DNA of 64,000 bases from Podocnemis expansa (GCA_007922195.1 ML681971.1:1436978-1500977); one strand, 5' to 3'. Counted from the first letter of the stretch, positions 34,405-47,433 are shown. Translations and numbers: made by a program. Notes: a model not told the origin generated them from the sequence alone.

Positions 34405-37400
34405 TTAGCTCTTGAGACACCATGGAGGCTGTGACTTAGAGAAGGTGTCTTGGAGCCAAAATAGCAGCTACAGATCCAGGCCATCTACCTGTATCTGGGT
34501 TCTTAGAAGAGCAACTCAAATCATGAGTGTTGTCGGAGCACCTACTTACATGGAGAGAGGTCTACCCTATTAGACCTAAATGACAGAAGCCTCTGACAAA
34601 AATGCAGTTTACAAGAGCCAAATTACTTGTGTATATAGATGGAAGCTAGATTTTCTTTCCTTTATTCTTAAGTATGTACTTTACTGAATAGGGATGGGGT
34701 TTAAGCAGCTGCTTTAAATAAAGCATGCATTAAGTGTTTGCTGAATCAGGACCATAGTATACACTAAAATGTGTCCAGTAGTGATGAACTGTACATAGCT
34801 GTATGGAGTTTTTCTTATTTTATATTCTGCCATTCCCCCCACACACCCCAAATCTGGCAGGTGTACATATTAAAACCTTTTTGATAATTCAGATGGACAA
34901 AGAAGTTTACTAAAAATTTCTCTACAATCTTCAGCACTGGATTGAAGGGAAGTGCAGAGGTGGGGTGGGGAAGGAGAAAAATAACTTCCTATACAAATTT
35001 ATCAGAATGTGAAAAATGCCTGAAAACAGAGTTTAAATGCAAATATCTTCTCAACCATAACTATTAAGCATCACTAGGGGATACAAGAGAGAACAGATAA
35101 AAGCTGTATTTCTGATACCCAGCTGCACACTGCCCAGCAAGTTAGAAATACATTTTCAGCGTTTATTAGTATTCTCCTATCCCTGGGAATCTCCTTCACA
35201 TGACTAATTACTTCTCTCATTTCTAATAAACTCATATGTTCATAGCAGGTAAAGCTTTGGGCTAATCCTACATTCTTTGCACACACAGAATTCCCACCAA
35301 CCACAATGGGAACTCTGGACACACAAGGGGTCAGGTCTGTAGCCATGCATGTTGAGTGCACGTACACATTTCTCTTCCCCTCTGAAAGAAAACAAAAATC
35401 TATATGCTTTCTCTTTTGTTCAATATTTCATACACTTCCATAAGAATAAATAGAGAAGTTCCACAATTATTAGAAAAACAGCTTTCTGGAAATTTTAATA
35501 GTTTCTATAAACACAGTGCAACTCTAAAGCTGTGCTCTCTAAAAAACCTTACCTACTCCCCAAGAGTTACTTTACATATTCTGTTTTAGTCCAGCAGAAA
35601 CAGAGGTTTCTGTTCCCTTCAGGAAATGAGACAGGAAAAAGGAAAACACTCCCTTCCCCCACAATGTGTTTGATTTACTTCCCCTAATTTCTGTACAAGG
35701 ATGAAAGGTGCTTCCAGAGAAATCATTGTCAGCAATCCTTCAATGTGAGGATGATCTCTAGCATGGAAACACTTTACAGTGGAAGGACAAGCAAACAAGC
35801 TGCCAGGATTCTCTCTCTTCAGGAAACCCCATAACATTCAAATATCAAAATAGGGTTTTACAGCACTTCCCCCTCCCCACCTTTTTTTTTTTTAAACATA
35901 CAAGATACATGTTCAGTGTAGTGTTTAAGGAACTGAATCATTACTAAAAAGAGCTATGAACTAATACTAGGGATCTTTGGTCTATTAATGCATTTAAAGG
36001 CTATTATTTTCAGTAAAATTGAACTGCTCCCCTTATAACAAGCTGTAACGTCTCTTCCTTCCTCTTTCTTGCTGCTGCAGAAAACTAAATACAGCATTCT
36101 GAGAAAATTTAATGAGAAAATATCTTTGGTTTATAAATGGGTGGCTAGATTCTTTTAATTTGGTGCCAGTTTTAAATTTTCTATCATGTTTCTCATAAAT
36201 TCTCTTTCCAGAAATTCAGCGTTTTCCATAATTTGCACATGCCATAGTATGGGTGTTCTGTTCCAGTAGGGGGTTGGAAGAAGAGCCCTTTCTAATACCT
36301 ATCAGTACCTTCCCACTGGCATTTATCCTAAGTACTCAGTAAAGTTGCCTTTAATTGCTTCTGTAATTCTGCTTTCAGACATACACTTTTTAAAGTTAAC
36401 ATAAGCTTGTTATAGTTCTATTATTTAAATTTCCTGGGAAAGTCAGCCTTGTTCCTATTTCTACAAGACATTACTGTACATCTGAGTGAATGACAAAGCA
36501 CATCAATTTCTGGTCTGCAAAAACTAATTTAATTATCTATTTTACTGAAAAGGAACTGGCTCAGTCACTGCTTAGAGATGCTTTACCACCATTGATATGC
36601 CCCATCTGATGTTAGAAGGGGAAGAAGAAAGGGTATGTCAAAGTGACATAATGAACCAATCTTTTGCCTCCTGAAGGGGTCAAGCCCACAAGAACAAGGT
36701 CAGTCACATCCTTGACAAACTTGAATATTTGGCCTGTTATAGGGGTGTGGTAAAAGATTGGTCTACTTAACCTACGCACTTCATAGGGAAATTATGAATT
36801 TGAAAAAATAAAAATGGGCCCTTTAAAACATTTCTCTTTGGTACTGCTGTAGTGCCTACATTCACCAACCATGAACCAGGACAGTATTGTGCTTCTGTTC
36901 CCCTGGTGCAGAAGAAGTGGACTCTGTAGACCCTACTCCTAATCAAAAACACCTGTTGCTGCCCCTGGGATACAAGGAAGGTGATTTTGTGGTGCTGACT
37001 AGGACTGTCCTTGCAGTACTATGGACAGGAAAACTAGTGCTTGAAATAAACTAGTTTTGACTGCATCTATTTTTCACTGGTGAACTGGGGGGGGTACCTT
37101 CCAAGGACATCAAAAAAGTGATTTACAATGGAGCTCAAGTTGCAGGATGGGCATTGTTGCTAGGCAGAACAGTAAGGAGAGCTGAGAGGAAAGAGGACGT
37201 TGATATATTATGGTAGGCTGAACACAAAAATTCTGACTGTTTGCTGGTTGCAGTGCTTACTAAGAAACAGACTAAGCATTGTATTATGTCTCTCACGGGT
37301 ACTGTTTGTATGACAAATAAATCCTTCTCTTTTGGTCTGAATCTATGTTTCAGACAACTATGTTACTCCTTTTGTAACACTAACAGTTAGGACCTATTCA

Positions 37401-37889
37401 GTGGTTCCACTCCTATGTGTGTTAGCAAGTTAGCACAGAGAATTAGGGCCTCTCCTTGTTTTTCTAGCATTCTATTTGTTACTTAATACACTGTGTGTCT
37501 GGTTTACATTCAGAGACATGTCCTGTGGTGAGAGGGAGATTAAGAAGCTTTTGTAATTCCCCTTTGGGTCACAGGACATAGGCTGAGACAGGCTGGCTTA
37601 GTTTTTTAAACATTGGCTTAACAGCCCAAGAAAAGTACTATTGCAGGATATCAGACTCTAGTTTAATCCCTATCTTGGCATCACTGAGTATTATACTATA
37701 TCATATGTAGACCTAATAAGCATGAGGTAATTTTCCGTGCTCATATTTTATCGTACATTTACATTGGAATCTTGTATGCATTCTTACTTTCCCAAAGAGA
37801 GCTACACAGTATTAGGTATTGTGCCCTTTGCTGGCTGGATTTTTCTATTTAAAATTGATCACAAATATTAAAAAACATTTTTAAATACC
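34405..37889. other. Gene-free intronic stretch
   Basis: AT-rich, with no recognised exon or repeat. There is a poly-T run at 35882-35894. Short random frames only. Confidence 0.45.
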
Positions 37890-37897
37890 CTTTAAAA

Positions 37898-38021
37898 CAG
37901 GAGTCTCAAACTCAAATCACCACGAGGGCTGCATAAGGACTACTACGTTAGCCTGAGGGCCACAGTACTGAAACCTTTTCATACAACATTACAAAGCATG
38001 GTTAAAATAAAAAAAATGAAG

Positions 38022-38064
<43 letters not shown>

Positions 38065-38250
38065 TAAGTAAGAAAGTATCATTTCTGTTCAAGATGGAGG
38101 TGTCATCAGGAAGACAAAGAATAAGTAAGTAAAACACACTTTAAATTTTGCATTATCAATTATTTGAGAAATTCTACATCTCATTGTGAGCCCCAGGAAA
38201 TAACTTTAGGGACCGCATGTGGCCCGTAGGCCATGAGTTTGAGACCCCTG
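37898..38250. mobile_element. hAT-type MITE with exact 8-bp TSD
   Basis: The 353-bp element is flanked by CTTTAAAA at 37890-37897 and 38251-38258. Its inverted ends are CAGGAGTCTCAAACTCA and TGAGTTTGAGACCCCTG. An 8-bp duplication and CA...TG ends are hallmarks of hAT. An AC microsatellite (38026-38062) lies within it. No coding. Confidence 0.93.
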
Positions 38251-38727
38251 CTTTAAAAGGTCCTGTGAAGGAGGTAAAAATGAGTAAAACATCAGATGAG
38301 GATCAAGTACTTTGTTCTTAAGTCTGCTAAGAAATTCTAGCATGTTGTACACAAACGACTCCTTTTAAGGTTTCCTTCTATTAATTTATTTGTGAACAAT
38401 GGAACTCGCGCAAGAAATTAAGACCTTGAAGTGTTCTAACTGATGACTTCTGCATTATTAGTTTGCTGCTGAGTACAAAGAAGTAGCCAAGTACCTTCCT
38501 GAATCTCTGGCTGAGCTAGAGGGTGGGGAGGTACTATCCAACTAGTAATATTAAGGAATGGACAAAAGTTCATCTTCATTGTTTTCAAAACACTTTTAGT
38601 TACATTTTGTGGATTTTGAAAGATGTGGGAAAAAATCACTAACTGTTGCAGGAATACAAGTTGGTATAGTTACTGTCAGTGCAGCTCCTTTTTGTTGCTA
38701 TTCCAGGTATAAAAATCCCAAAGTAAA

Positions 38728-38962
38728 GCCTTGTCTACTCCAGCACTTATACTGACAAAACTGTTGTTGCACAAATTTTACAGGCACAGCACTATGTCAG
38801 CAGGAGGCACTGCCCTCCAGACGTGCCTACTGCCGCTCATTTAGATAGTTTTAATATATCGATGAGAGCGCTTACCCCCATTGACATAATAAACCAGTTA
38901 CACAAGCGCTCTTAGAGAGGTAAAGCTGTGCTGCTGTAAGGTTTAAGTGTAGACTAGTCCCA
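38728..38962. repeat. Short MITE ending in GTCTAC-type termini
   Basis: CCTTGTCTACTCCAGCA at the left and GTGTAGACTAGTCCC at the right form imperfect inverted ends around a GC-rich middle (CAGCAGGAGGCACTGCC). Similar GTCTACA ends occur at 12610 and 58804-59366. Boundaries are approximate. Confidence 0.6.
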
Positions 38963-39182
38963 GTACCAACTTTTTTTTATAAGAAAGAACTTTAGAGTTT
39001 CTAACTTATTTAACTACCACTGTAACAATCAGTTTGCCTCTCCTTCTGGAGATGTCTCCCCATTCATTAGTCCTAGACAACCATAAAAATGCTACTCGCT
39101 TCATCCTTTTATGACACATTACATCATCCATCTTGTACACTCTTTTTCACTCTCCGTTCTCATGAATCATCCATGAACTAAC

Positions 39183-39500
39183 AGTTCTTCTTCGAGCGCT
39201 GCTCGGATGCATTCAGTAGTAGGTGTCTCCGTGCCGGAGTGGTCAGAAAAACTTGTCCTAGCCTGTCAGAAGAGAGGAGGCAACCACCGCCCCTCGTGCC
39301 ACCCGTGGCTATATATATGGCCGCCTCCCCACCCCCTCCTTCAGTTTCATTTCTTCCGCCTTGTGCATCGGATCTGGAACGTCCACTCCTTGCGAATCAC
39401 AAGCAGCCTCTCTCTTCGCCTTTGATTCACTGTCCGGAGGGCCACATCTCTTTGTGGATTAACTCCACAACGAAAGTCCTCAACACCGGACCGGAATATC
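39183..39500. repeat. DIRS-D left terminal repeat
   Basis: It starts GTTCTTCTTCGAGCGC. The stretch GGTGTCTCCGTGCC and CTGTCAGAAGAGAGGAGGCA returns inverted at 41045-41115. It contains a TATATATATGG box (39311-39321), mirrored at 41003-41016; a promoter role is possible but not shown. Confidence 0.83.
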
Positions 39501-39503
39501 ACA

Positions 39504-40785
39504 TTGACGATGCCAGAGTTTAAACCCTGTGCCGAATGCAGCAAGGACTTCCCCCAGGACGACCCCAACAGGAAGTGCCTCATATGCCTGGGCAAAGACC
39601 ACATGGTCTCGGTGTGTTCCATCTGTCTCTCCTTTAAACCTCGAATGATTAAGGAGAGGGTACAGCAACGCCATGCCCTAGCCTCAGAGGAGGCTTGGCA
39701 CCCTTCACCCGAGGTTTTGGGTTCAAGCCTGGCACCAAGGCCCAGCTCGGCGCTGGAGCCTACGCAGCACTGTGGCACCAGTGGCTGTCGCCACCGCACC
39801 ACCTCAGTGCCAACTCCGGCACTGCAGTGCCTACCCAGCACCTCGGCACCGTTCAAGGTCGCCCTCAGTCAGCCCGGCACCGTTGGCACCGGGCTCACCT
39901 CGGCACCGTGCCATATTGTCTCCAGTGCCGACGACACGACACAGCCCGGCCTTACCGGTGTCGACCTCACCCCGGCACCAGCTGACTCCACCCTCGACAC
40001 CGCAGAGACCTGTACTGACAGAACGGGAATCTTCCTGCCCAAGAAGTCCTCCCTCCCCTAGCAAGGACTTGCCCGCAGCTCACGCAGAGTCACTTCTCGT
40101 CCCATCCACCCCGGAAGCGGTGCAGGCAGCACAAGCCCTGATGCTCCTCCCGACTCCCCCTGCCCCACTTCCAATCAGAAGGGGCAAACCGGCCTTCATT
40201 TCAAAGGCCTGGGTTCATCCTGAATGCTCAACCTCGCCGTCCAGCCTCCCGTCTTCCACCCCAGCGGGGACTGACACGACTCCACCGATGGCACCAGGCC
40301 AGGAATCCCAATTCCCTTCCTCCACCTCCAACCCGGAAGAGGGACCTTCTAGGGGCTCCAAACGGCCCCGGTGCCGCACATCGGCACCATCACCCTTCCA
40401 GTTTCAGCCGCAAGAATGGTCCCCTGAGGGAACTCCCTCTCCTCTGCAGCGGGCCCTCGGTGCCATGCTGTCCCCAGCACCGGAGTCCTTTATGGGCAAC
40501 CTCTCGGTGCACTTTGATCTGCTGTGCTGGGCCACGGCCCATTTAGGTATGGAGGTGGGGCCCTTGAGTCTTTCCCCCGATACCCTGTTTGGACTGGTTT
40601 TCACCTCCACGGCACCCTTAGCAGTCCCTCCCCACCCAAGCGTATGGGACCTCACACGTTCCCGGTGGCAGAGCCCAAGCTGCTCAGCTCTTGCTTCTTC
40701 TGGGCCGTCAAGGCCCGCTCGCCTCTTTACTTCAGCGAGCATCTTGCTGTGGGCCTCTACCTTACAGGGCTTGCTGCTGTGCTGA
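39504..40785 (+). pseudogene. DIRS-D gag in two frames
   Basis: The first frame (39504-40061) begins MTMPEFKPCAECSKDFPQ and carries the zinc cluster C-x2-C-x12-C-x2-C-x4-H-x4-C-x2-C (CAEC, CLIC, CSIC), as in DIRS-A. After about 39740 the gag-like reading is better in the other frame (39772-40785): Arg/Ser-rich (HRSRSPSVSP), then STPEAVQAAQALMLLPTPPA, which matches DIRS-A SIPEALWAANELMALPT, then a part ending PSVWDLTRSRWQSPS; DIRS-A has MKIVKALWQKPFS there. Later capsid-like blocks are missing. The shift could be decay or original. Confidence 0.72.
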
Positions 40786-40833
40786 AGGCAGAAGTACCAA
40801 CTCCACCCGCCATCCATCAGCATGGCTAGTAGT

Positions 40834-40940
40834 CACCTATTACTGAATGCATCCGAGCAGCGCTCGAAGAAGAATGGTGGGTTACTTGCCAGTAACCGTC
40901 CTTCTTTGAGATGGGCTGCTCGGATCCATTCAGGTCCCTC
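40834..40940. repeat. DIRS-D internal complementary region
   Basis: CACCTATTACTGAATGCATC and CGAGCAGCGCTCGAAGAAGA are the inverse of the left terminus. From about 40905, TCTTTGAGATGGGCTGCTCG and GATCC are the inverse of the right terminus near 41125-41150. Confidence 0.85.
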
Positions 40941-41180
40941 CCCTCCGTCCCCGCTTCTGGAGTTGGCGACTCTAAGGAACTGAGGAGGGGGCAGGGAGGT
41001 GGCCATATATATATAGCCACGGGTAGAGTGAGGGGTGGTGGCTGCCTCCCCTCTTCTGACAGACTACGACAAGTTTTTCCAACCAATCCAGTGCTCTGGC
41101 ACGGAGACACCTATTACTGATTGGATCCGAGCAGCCCATCTCGAAGGAGGACAGTTAATAGTGAGTAACCCACCATTTCT
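40941..41180. repeat. DIRS-D right terminal repeat
   Basis: The TATATATATAGCCACGGG (41005-41022) and CTCCCCTCTTCTGACAG blocks are the inverse of the left repeat. The end is near GTGAGTAACCCACCATTTCT. DIRS-C also ends in GTGAGTAACC-type sequence inside its complementary region. Confidence 0.8.
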
Positions 41181-43370
41181 AACAAGCAAACCTAAGATGG
41201 AAAGCTTCAAGACTATACATGGTCTAGAAACTTTTACCATCTTCGAATAGCCTCTCAGCCAGGAACTTCCAATTTCTTCTTCACTCTCACATCACTGAAT
41301 TTGAATGGAAATTCTCAGTGGAAAAGTTTGCAGCTTAATATTTCAGAAAAACACTGCTTGAGCACGAGAAGGATTTGCAAACCACCCACCACTATGCTTA
41401 CTGTCTGGTGGTATCTGAGAACCCAGAAAGGACAGATAACAACTATAGTCATATAAAATACTGGCACAAACAAATTAAAACTAGTCTTGACTCTTGCCTA
41501 TTTTTATAGCTGCTTTTACAAGATCCCACTTCTGAACTGGTTTGTGCACTTGAACCTCTGTTAGATACTCTGATAACAGTGAATGTCGGTTCAGAAACTT
41601 CCTAAAATAAATCCTTTGGGGGGCAGGGGGGAGACATCTTCTTACATTTTTGCGAAAAAATGAATCCCCATCATGTCCTTGTGAAATATGTAGCTGGGGA
41701 ACAGACTTACATATGCTCATTGACTTCCCTGAGGCAATACAGCAAGTTGAGGAACATCTGGGATAACAGAAGTCCTGAGTTCTGATCTTTTGCTATGATC
41801 CCTCAGTTATTCATGCTCCCACTTATTACACTGACACTGTAGCACAAATAACACGAGTGAAGTCTTCACTGAAATGCTCATCTTTAACATGCAAAATCTC
41901 CAAAGATGAGAGAGTAGGTTTCCTTAAATCATCTAATCCTTGGCTTCTCTACCAACTCAAATAAAATTCAAAATCCATACCACTTACAAAGTTTGATTTT
42001 AATTTTTTTTTAAAATACAGATCTCTATTCTAGGAATGCAACTCAGATCCACCAGCTTGCATGCTATTAATCACCAAAGCACCTAGAAGGCAAAATTCTG
42101 CCACCAACAACTCCGTGTTGTCAACTCTTGCAATTTTATCACATCTTGTAGTATCTAAAATTTTTCTTAAACCCCCAGCCACAGGGAAATGTGATAACAT
42201 TATAACCTCAGCTTTCACTTAAAGAAAAATAAATTTTCTAGTCCTCCTGGTTGCAGAGAAAAGTTTGAAAACCTTACCTTCAAAGCTCAGAAACAAGAAT
42301 ACGAATCCAAAATGTATTACTTAAAAATCTCATTTTTTAAAATCAATTGCTCTTTCTTTCAAAGGACCAACTTGTGATTTATTTTTTTTTTTAAATGTTT
42401 GAGGATAGACATACTGTTGACCCAGGCTGGATTCAATATGCAAACGTAAAAGTGAAAGGTTCTGTATTACCTTATCGTTGGTTCAATATTTTGTTTTTAT
42501 GTATAGAAAATTCTATTACTTGAGAAGCAGCTCTCATTTACAGTGCTGGGTTTCTCTCTTACACATTTAACAAAGGACTCAGTTCAATGAAGCGAAGAAT
42601 TTTAAAAAACAGTTTATGACCCTTTAAATCATTTGAACAGGAATCCAAACCCAAGGATATTTATGGTAGTGGGTTGAAGATTCTCCTCTGGACACATCAG
42701 ATTCTAGGCATGGCTAAATGTTCTGCATTCCAACATGGCAAGAGTGGCGGACCTAAAGTTAAAAACACATAATGTCTTCTTTTTGTTCACTTCAGTTACA
42801 GCTTGCAGAGATCTACCATGGTATACCACTCTGCCTCTCTTGCAGCTGCTCTGCTATTTCTGGGCATGAAACCCGCTACAGGAGTACAGCAACTAGGAAA
42901 ACCAACAGCAGCATAGCACAGCAAAGGAGCTGCAGGACAAAATCTAGTAACTAAGTAGTAGGCCCAGACTAAACCTCCTGCTAAACACATGCCACAACAG
43001 CATCTCTCTGGGGACAGATCCTCCTTTGAAAGAAAGTCTTTGACTGACTAGCATATTTGCAGCAGAAATGTAAGTTTCCACAAAAGTACAATGACACAAT
43101 GCAGACCGCCACAGGTTCTTGCTGCTGCTTGGATCTTTCACAGTTATTTCTTCAGATATCACAAAAAGAGGGCATGATTTAAAGTTCCACACTGAATGGG
43201 GGTATTAGATGGCATCTGCTACAGACCAGCAAACCACACGAAGAACAGAACCACCAGCTCTTTATGCACCTTTGTGTGTAAAGTGTAGGGAGAAAAAAGC
43301 TAAATTATCCCAAGGCACTTCAGTTTCAGTGATATACGCTGTTAAACATTTTTGAGTTTCTAAATATTAT
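41181..43370. other. Gene-free intronic stretch
   Basis: AT-rich intron. The segment 41740-41810 (AGAAGTCCTGAGTTCTGATC) may be part of a reversed MIR-like SINE. No gene seen. Confidence 0.4.
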
Positions 43371-44575
43371 AGGTGACAATTTTCTAACTTACGAAGGGTT
43401 GTATCCAACTTGGGGGAAACATGCATTAGATCTTGTCTTAACAGAAGAAGACAAAGAGATCACAGAACTAGAACTTAATGATAACTCAGGTACAATGTGA
43501 TCATGATTGGATTACATTTATAATGTGTAAACTGAATGAAGTCCAGACAAGTGACATATGATCTTTCTGTTTTAAAAGGTACAATTTCAAAACCTGAAAA
43601 CAATTATGAGCCAAATCAGCAGGGAAGGAAGAATTTAACATGAAAATAAGAATACTAATTGGGAATTGTTTAAGTGCACCGCAAGATGAGCTGGAAGAAA
43701 CCATTAAAATCATAACTGACAAAGTTTCTGGATGACACAGAAGTTGCAGGAGTGGTAAATAAAGAGGATCAAGTTCCAAAGAGGTAGTCATGTTAGTCTA
43801 GCTCAGCAAAACAAACAAGGAGTCCTGCAGCACTTCTAAAAACTAACGAATTCATCACATGAGCTTTCGTGGGATTTTCTCCCACAAAAGCTCATGTAAT
43901 AAATACATTTGTTAGTCTTTGAAAGAGGATCAAGTCACTGGTACAGAGAGATCTGGATCATTTTGGTAAACTGGGCTCAAGTAAACACAATGTGTTTTAA
44001 TATGATGAAATACAAATGTATATACCAAGGAACAAAGCATATAGGCCATACATTTTGGATAGGGAACCAGTGACTCAAAGATGTTTGGGAGTGCCAGATT
44101 GGTGCAACCCATGTTAGAATACTGTGTCCAGTTTTAGTAGCCACAAGTTAAGAAAGATTGACAAACTGGCAAAGGTTAGAGAAGAACCACTGGAATGATT
44201 TAAGGATTACAAATATTCCTTGTAGTGATAGGCTCAAACAGCTCAATTTATTTAGCTTGGCAAAGAATGGGTTAAACAATGACTTTAGTTTGTAAGTATG
44301 CAGATGGAAAACAAATATTTAATAATGGGCTCTTCAATCAAGCAGAGAAAGGTATAACATGATCCAAGCTGAAGTGGAAGTTAGATGAATTCAGATTGGA
44401 AATAAGGCATAAATTTTTAAAAGTGAGAGTTATTAACCACTGGATCAATTCTTCATTACTGGCATTTTTTAAATCAAGACTGGATGCTTTTCTAAAAGAC
44501 CTACTCTAAGAATTATTTTGGGGAAGTTCTACAGCCTGTGATATACAGGACCTCACACTAGATGATCATAGTGTT
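43371..44575 (+). mobile_element. Old CR1 LINE 3' part
   Basis: Degraded CR1 sequence carries pieces such as GTTAGAATACTGTGTCCAGT, TTTAGCTTGGCAAAGAATGG, CTGGATGCTTTTCTAAAAGA and ACACTAGATGATCATAG, in 3'-end order. It has no open frame. A Penelope tail interrupts it at 43774-43921. The left edge is uncertain. Confidence 0.65.
43774..43921 (-). mobile_element. Penelope-like 3' tail, fold-back, with 13-bp TSD
   Basis: The 148-bp insert in a CR1 is flanked by AAAGAGGATCAAG at 43761-43773 and 43922-43934. On the minus strand it ends in CTAACATGACTACCTCTTTG. It contains a reversed start: 43855-43890 and 43885-43920 are near-inverse copies meeting at GGGATTTTCTCCC. This is another inverted-dimer Penelope tail. 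Confidence 0.87.
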
Positions 44576-44984
44576 TTTTTCTGGCTTGGAGTCTATAAAT
44601 CAGGAACTGAATAGAAGTTTCCTACAAAAGGCACTTATTGCGAATGGGATTGTCTTCGAAATTCAAATCGCTACTTCTTATAGACAGACTTATATTCCTA
44701 GTCCATACTTGATGCTTTTTTCAGCGGCAATAGATGGGAGATACACAAGGTAGGGAAAATACCTTGCATATCTCCCAATAACTCTCTAACTCGCTTCCAC
44801 AAATTAGGGTAAGCCGACAGCAAATGTCTTGCGGTCAGCTTAAAGTAACTCCAATTCCAGAGCTGAAGTTGCTATTATGATTTCCAGAGCGACTCAGCAG
44901 GTTTATACTCACTGCTGAATCACACCCGGAAGATGGTGCTGATGGCAATGATTTTGCCACCGTCAGCATATCCGTACCCCTACA

Positions 44985-45235
44985 CTCTAAAGTCAGAAGG
45001 GACCAATACAATTGTCTGACCTCCTGCACCACACAGGCCACAAAACCTCATCCACCCATTCCTGAAATAAACCTGTAATTTAGCACTCAGTTATTTGTCC
45101 TCAAATCATGATTTAAAGTCCAGTGAATGCACTAGCAAGTGAGCTGTGCTCCATGCTACAGAGGGAGGCAAAATCAACCCCTCCCTCCCCCCCGGAGCTC
45201 CTAAAAGAGCAATTCCAGAGCAACACAATATAGGA
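44985..45235 (+). repeat. Dispersed amniote repeat, class uncertain
   Basis: AGTCAGAAGGGACCAATACA, then TCTGACCTCCTGCACCACAC and AGGCCACAAAACC, is a consensus I recognise as common in turtle and crocodile genomes. I cannot assign a class from sequence alone. Confidence 0.45.
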
Positions 45236-46289
45236 CTGGCCGTCTTTAGTGCTTTTCCCCCAACCAAACATGCCAGAGAAAGCCTCTGAGAATCTAGTTT
45301 AGGGCACTCTCGATTAACAGGGGATTCAGCTGAACATAAAAGCTGCTTTCCTGCCCTTTACTTATCATTATCAAGTATAGGTATATGTACATAAGCATAG
45401 TTGAAACATTAAAAGACATTAATAGTTTTATAAAGGGAATGAGAGATCAGGCGATTTGTTGCTCCAGGAAAAGGATGACACAGTAATAATTTCAAGTTGG
45501 GCTTTTTTGTAAAAGCATGAATTCATTCCTGACCTAAACCTTTAAAGATTAAACAACTCAAACCATATAAAGTATAGGCTGGGAGGATGAGGTACCAACA
45601 AAATGAATTAAGTGAGCAGAAAAGCAGAAGTCACAGTTCATTTGCTTAACCATTGATTTATTTGCATTATGGCAAAGGTAAGTTTTAAGGAGGGATATAA
45701 ATGAGGGCAAGACAGCAGTTCCACACTTTTTGACAGAGTTTCTCCCTTGGGTAGTGTGCACCCTCAGAGAAAATGCAGAAGTGTGACAGGAAGCAATGGC
45801 AGTGCATACAACAGTGACTGGCATCATTATCAGAACAAGGCTGGGAGTTGACTGCTTGATAAACTACATCAGAGACAGTGTAGGGCTAAATAGTGAAGGG
45901 CTTGGAATGCCAAGAAAGAAATTTATCTTTGAAGCAGCAGAGGAGGGGAAGCCACTGGAGGGATGCAGGGAAAGTATCACTGTAGTTCAAAACAGCAAAC
46001 CATGAAGGTGAACAGACTTGTATCGGGGGTTGGGGGGGTTGACAGCACAGCTGATGTCAAGGCAAGACACATCACATTAAACCAGTGTGAGATAAGAACC
46101 TGCTCAAAAGCCTTTGTAGGCATGGTGGACAGAAAAACCTGAATCTTTGACTTATTTAGGTAGAAGAATCAAGACTTGAATATAGCCCAGAGAGAAAAGA
46201 AAAGGCCAAATCCAAGATAATGCCCAGATTACAGGCACGAACAGGAGGGGGATGACTCCTAGGAAATTTATGTTCTGACTCAGACTCGG

Positions 46290-46500
46290 ACTTATGAAGT
46301 CTGATTTCTACTCCTGATTTTGCCACACACTTGTTAACAGAACCTTAGGCAAGCCAATTAATTTGTCTGTGCCTCAGTTTCTTACCTATAAAATGGGGGA
46401 AATACTTTCCTACTTTATGGGGAGGTTTGAGAGGTTAAATTCATTAACATATACAAACTGCTCAGATATGAGGGTAAGGAGCATCACAAAAAATAAATAT
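46290..46500 (+). mobile_element. MIR-like SINE
   Basis: CTTAGGCAAGCCAATTAATT, then TGTCTGTGCCTCAGTTTCTT and CTATAAAATGGGG, is the MIR core, followed by GAGGTTAAATTCATTAACAT of the 3' part. Confidence 0.85.
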
Positions 46501-47433
46501 AGGTATCCGGAGATCTCAATATTTGAATTCTTATCTTGCTTTATACCTGACAAACAAGTAGCATGCATGCTTGCCTTTGTTCATGTGTCCAGTCTACAGT
46601 ACTTTCTGCCTAGACAGAACTACAAATGGAATGACCTCCAACAAATTTGAGGGTCCGGTATTCCGGGGGCCCTAAAAATAGAAAAATTTGGCAAAACACA
46701 TATTACACCCCCTGCCCTGGCTGTTGGCAGGTCCTATGCCCCACTGGCCAATCCAGCAGGGCGCATGGGAGCTGAGTGGGGCCTTTTTTTCAAATCTCCC
46801 CAAGTCCCGCCCTAAGCATGCATTGCTCAGACATATGGTGGTGGCTGGGGGGATGAGATCTGACCAGCAGGACTCCAAGTCTGCAAATCCCTGCAGCTCC
46901 AGACACCAGATGGGGGGGGGGTGCATTGGACTGGGAGGAGGCAAGGGTCAGGGAGCCAAGCAGGGGCCCAGAAGAGTAAGGCTGGGTTTGGGGGGGGGCC
47001 ACCCTCAGCCCCACACAGCCAGCTGGAGGCAGGATCAAGCCTGGCACCACTGAAAACAGGCTGGAGCATGGGTGGGCAGCCAGCGCACCTGAGGCCAGAA
47101 GGGCTGGGCAGCCTTCAGTTGTTTGACAGTCTGGGAGGAAGACAGCAGCAGCCATCAGCAGCAGGATCAGTGAGGGAGGTCAGCAGCAGATCAGCAAGTG
47201 AATGCAAGGTGAAGATCAGGGCTGGGGGGTGCAGGGGAGGGTGGTTCGGTGCTACAATCCTGGATTGGAGCCTGGGAGGGTGGGGTGGTTAGGGGAGCAT
47301 GCAGCATCATACAAAGCAGGGACAGGGCAGGCTAGAGGGGAAGGGGGGGGGGAGAGCAGTGTGTTGGGGCTAGGTCCCATTTCCATGCTGTGGGTGGACG
47401 ACCATGGTTTGCAATTGCGCAGGGTCTCATTTG

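Larger units (their letters stand above)
39183..41180 (+). mobile_element. DIRS-D: compact DIRS element with gag only
   Basis: Left end GTTCTTCTTCGAGCGCTGCT (39184) and right end near 41180 are terminal repeats in inverted relation; both carry CGGAGACACCTA or its inverse. The internal complementary region at 40834-40940 holds the inverse of the left end (GAGCAGCGCTCGAAGAAGAA) and then of the right end (CTTTGAGATGGGCTGCTCGG). Only gag-like coding lies between, so reverse transcriptase, RNase H and recombinase are absent. At 2.0 kb it is about a third of a normal DIRS. CTAAC occurs next to both ends. Confidence 0.85.

Noticed and set aside
46688..47292. Overlapping GC-rich frames of 80-123 codons on both strands
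   Set aside because: Composition alone explains them, and no conserved motif is seen.
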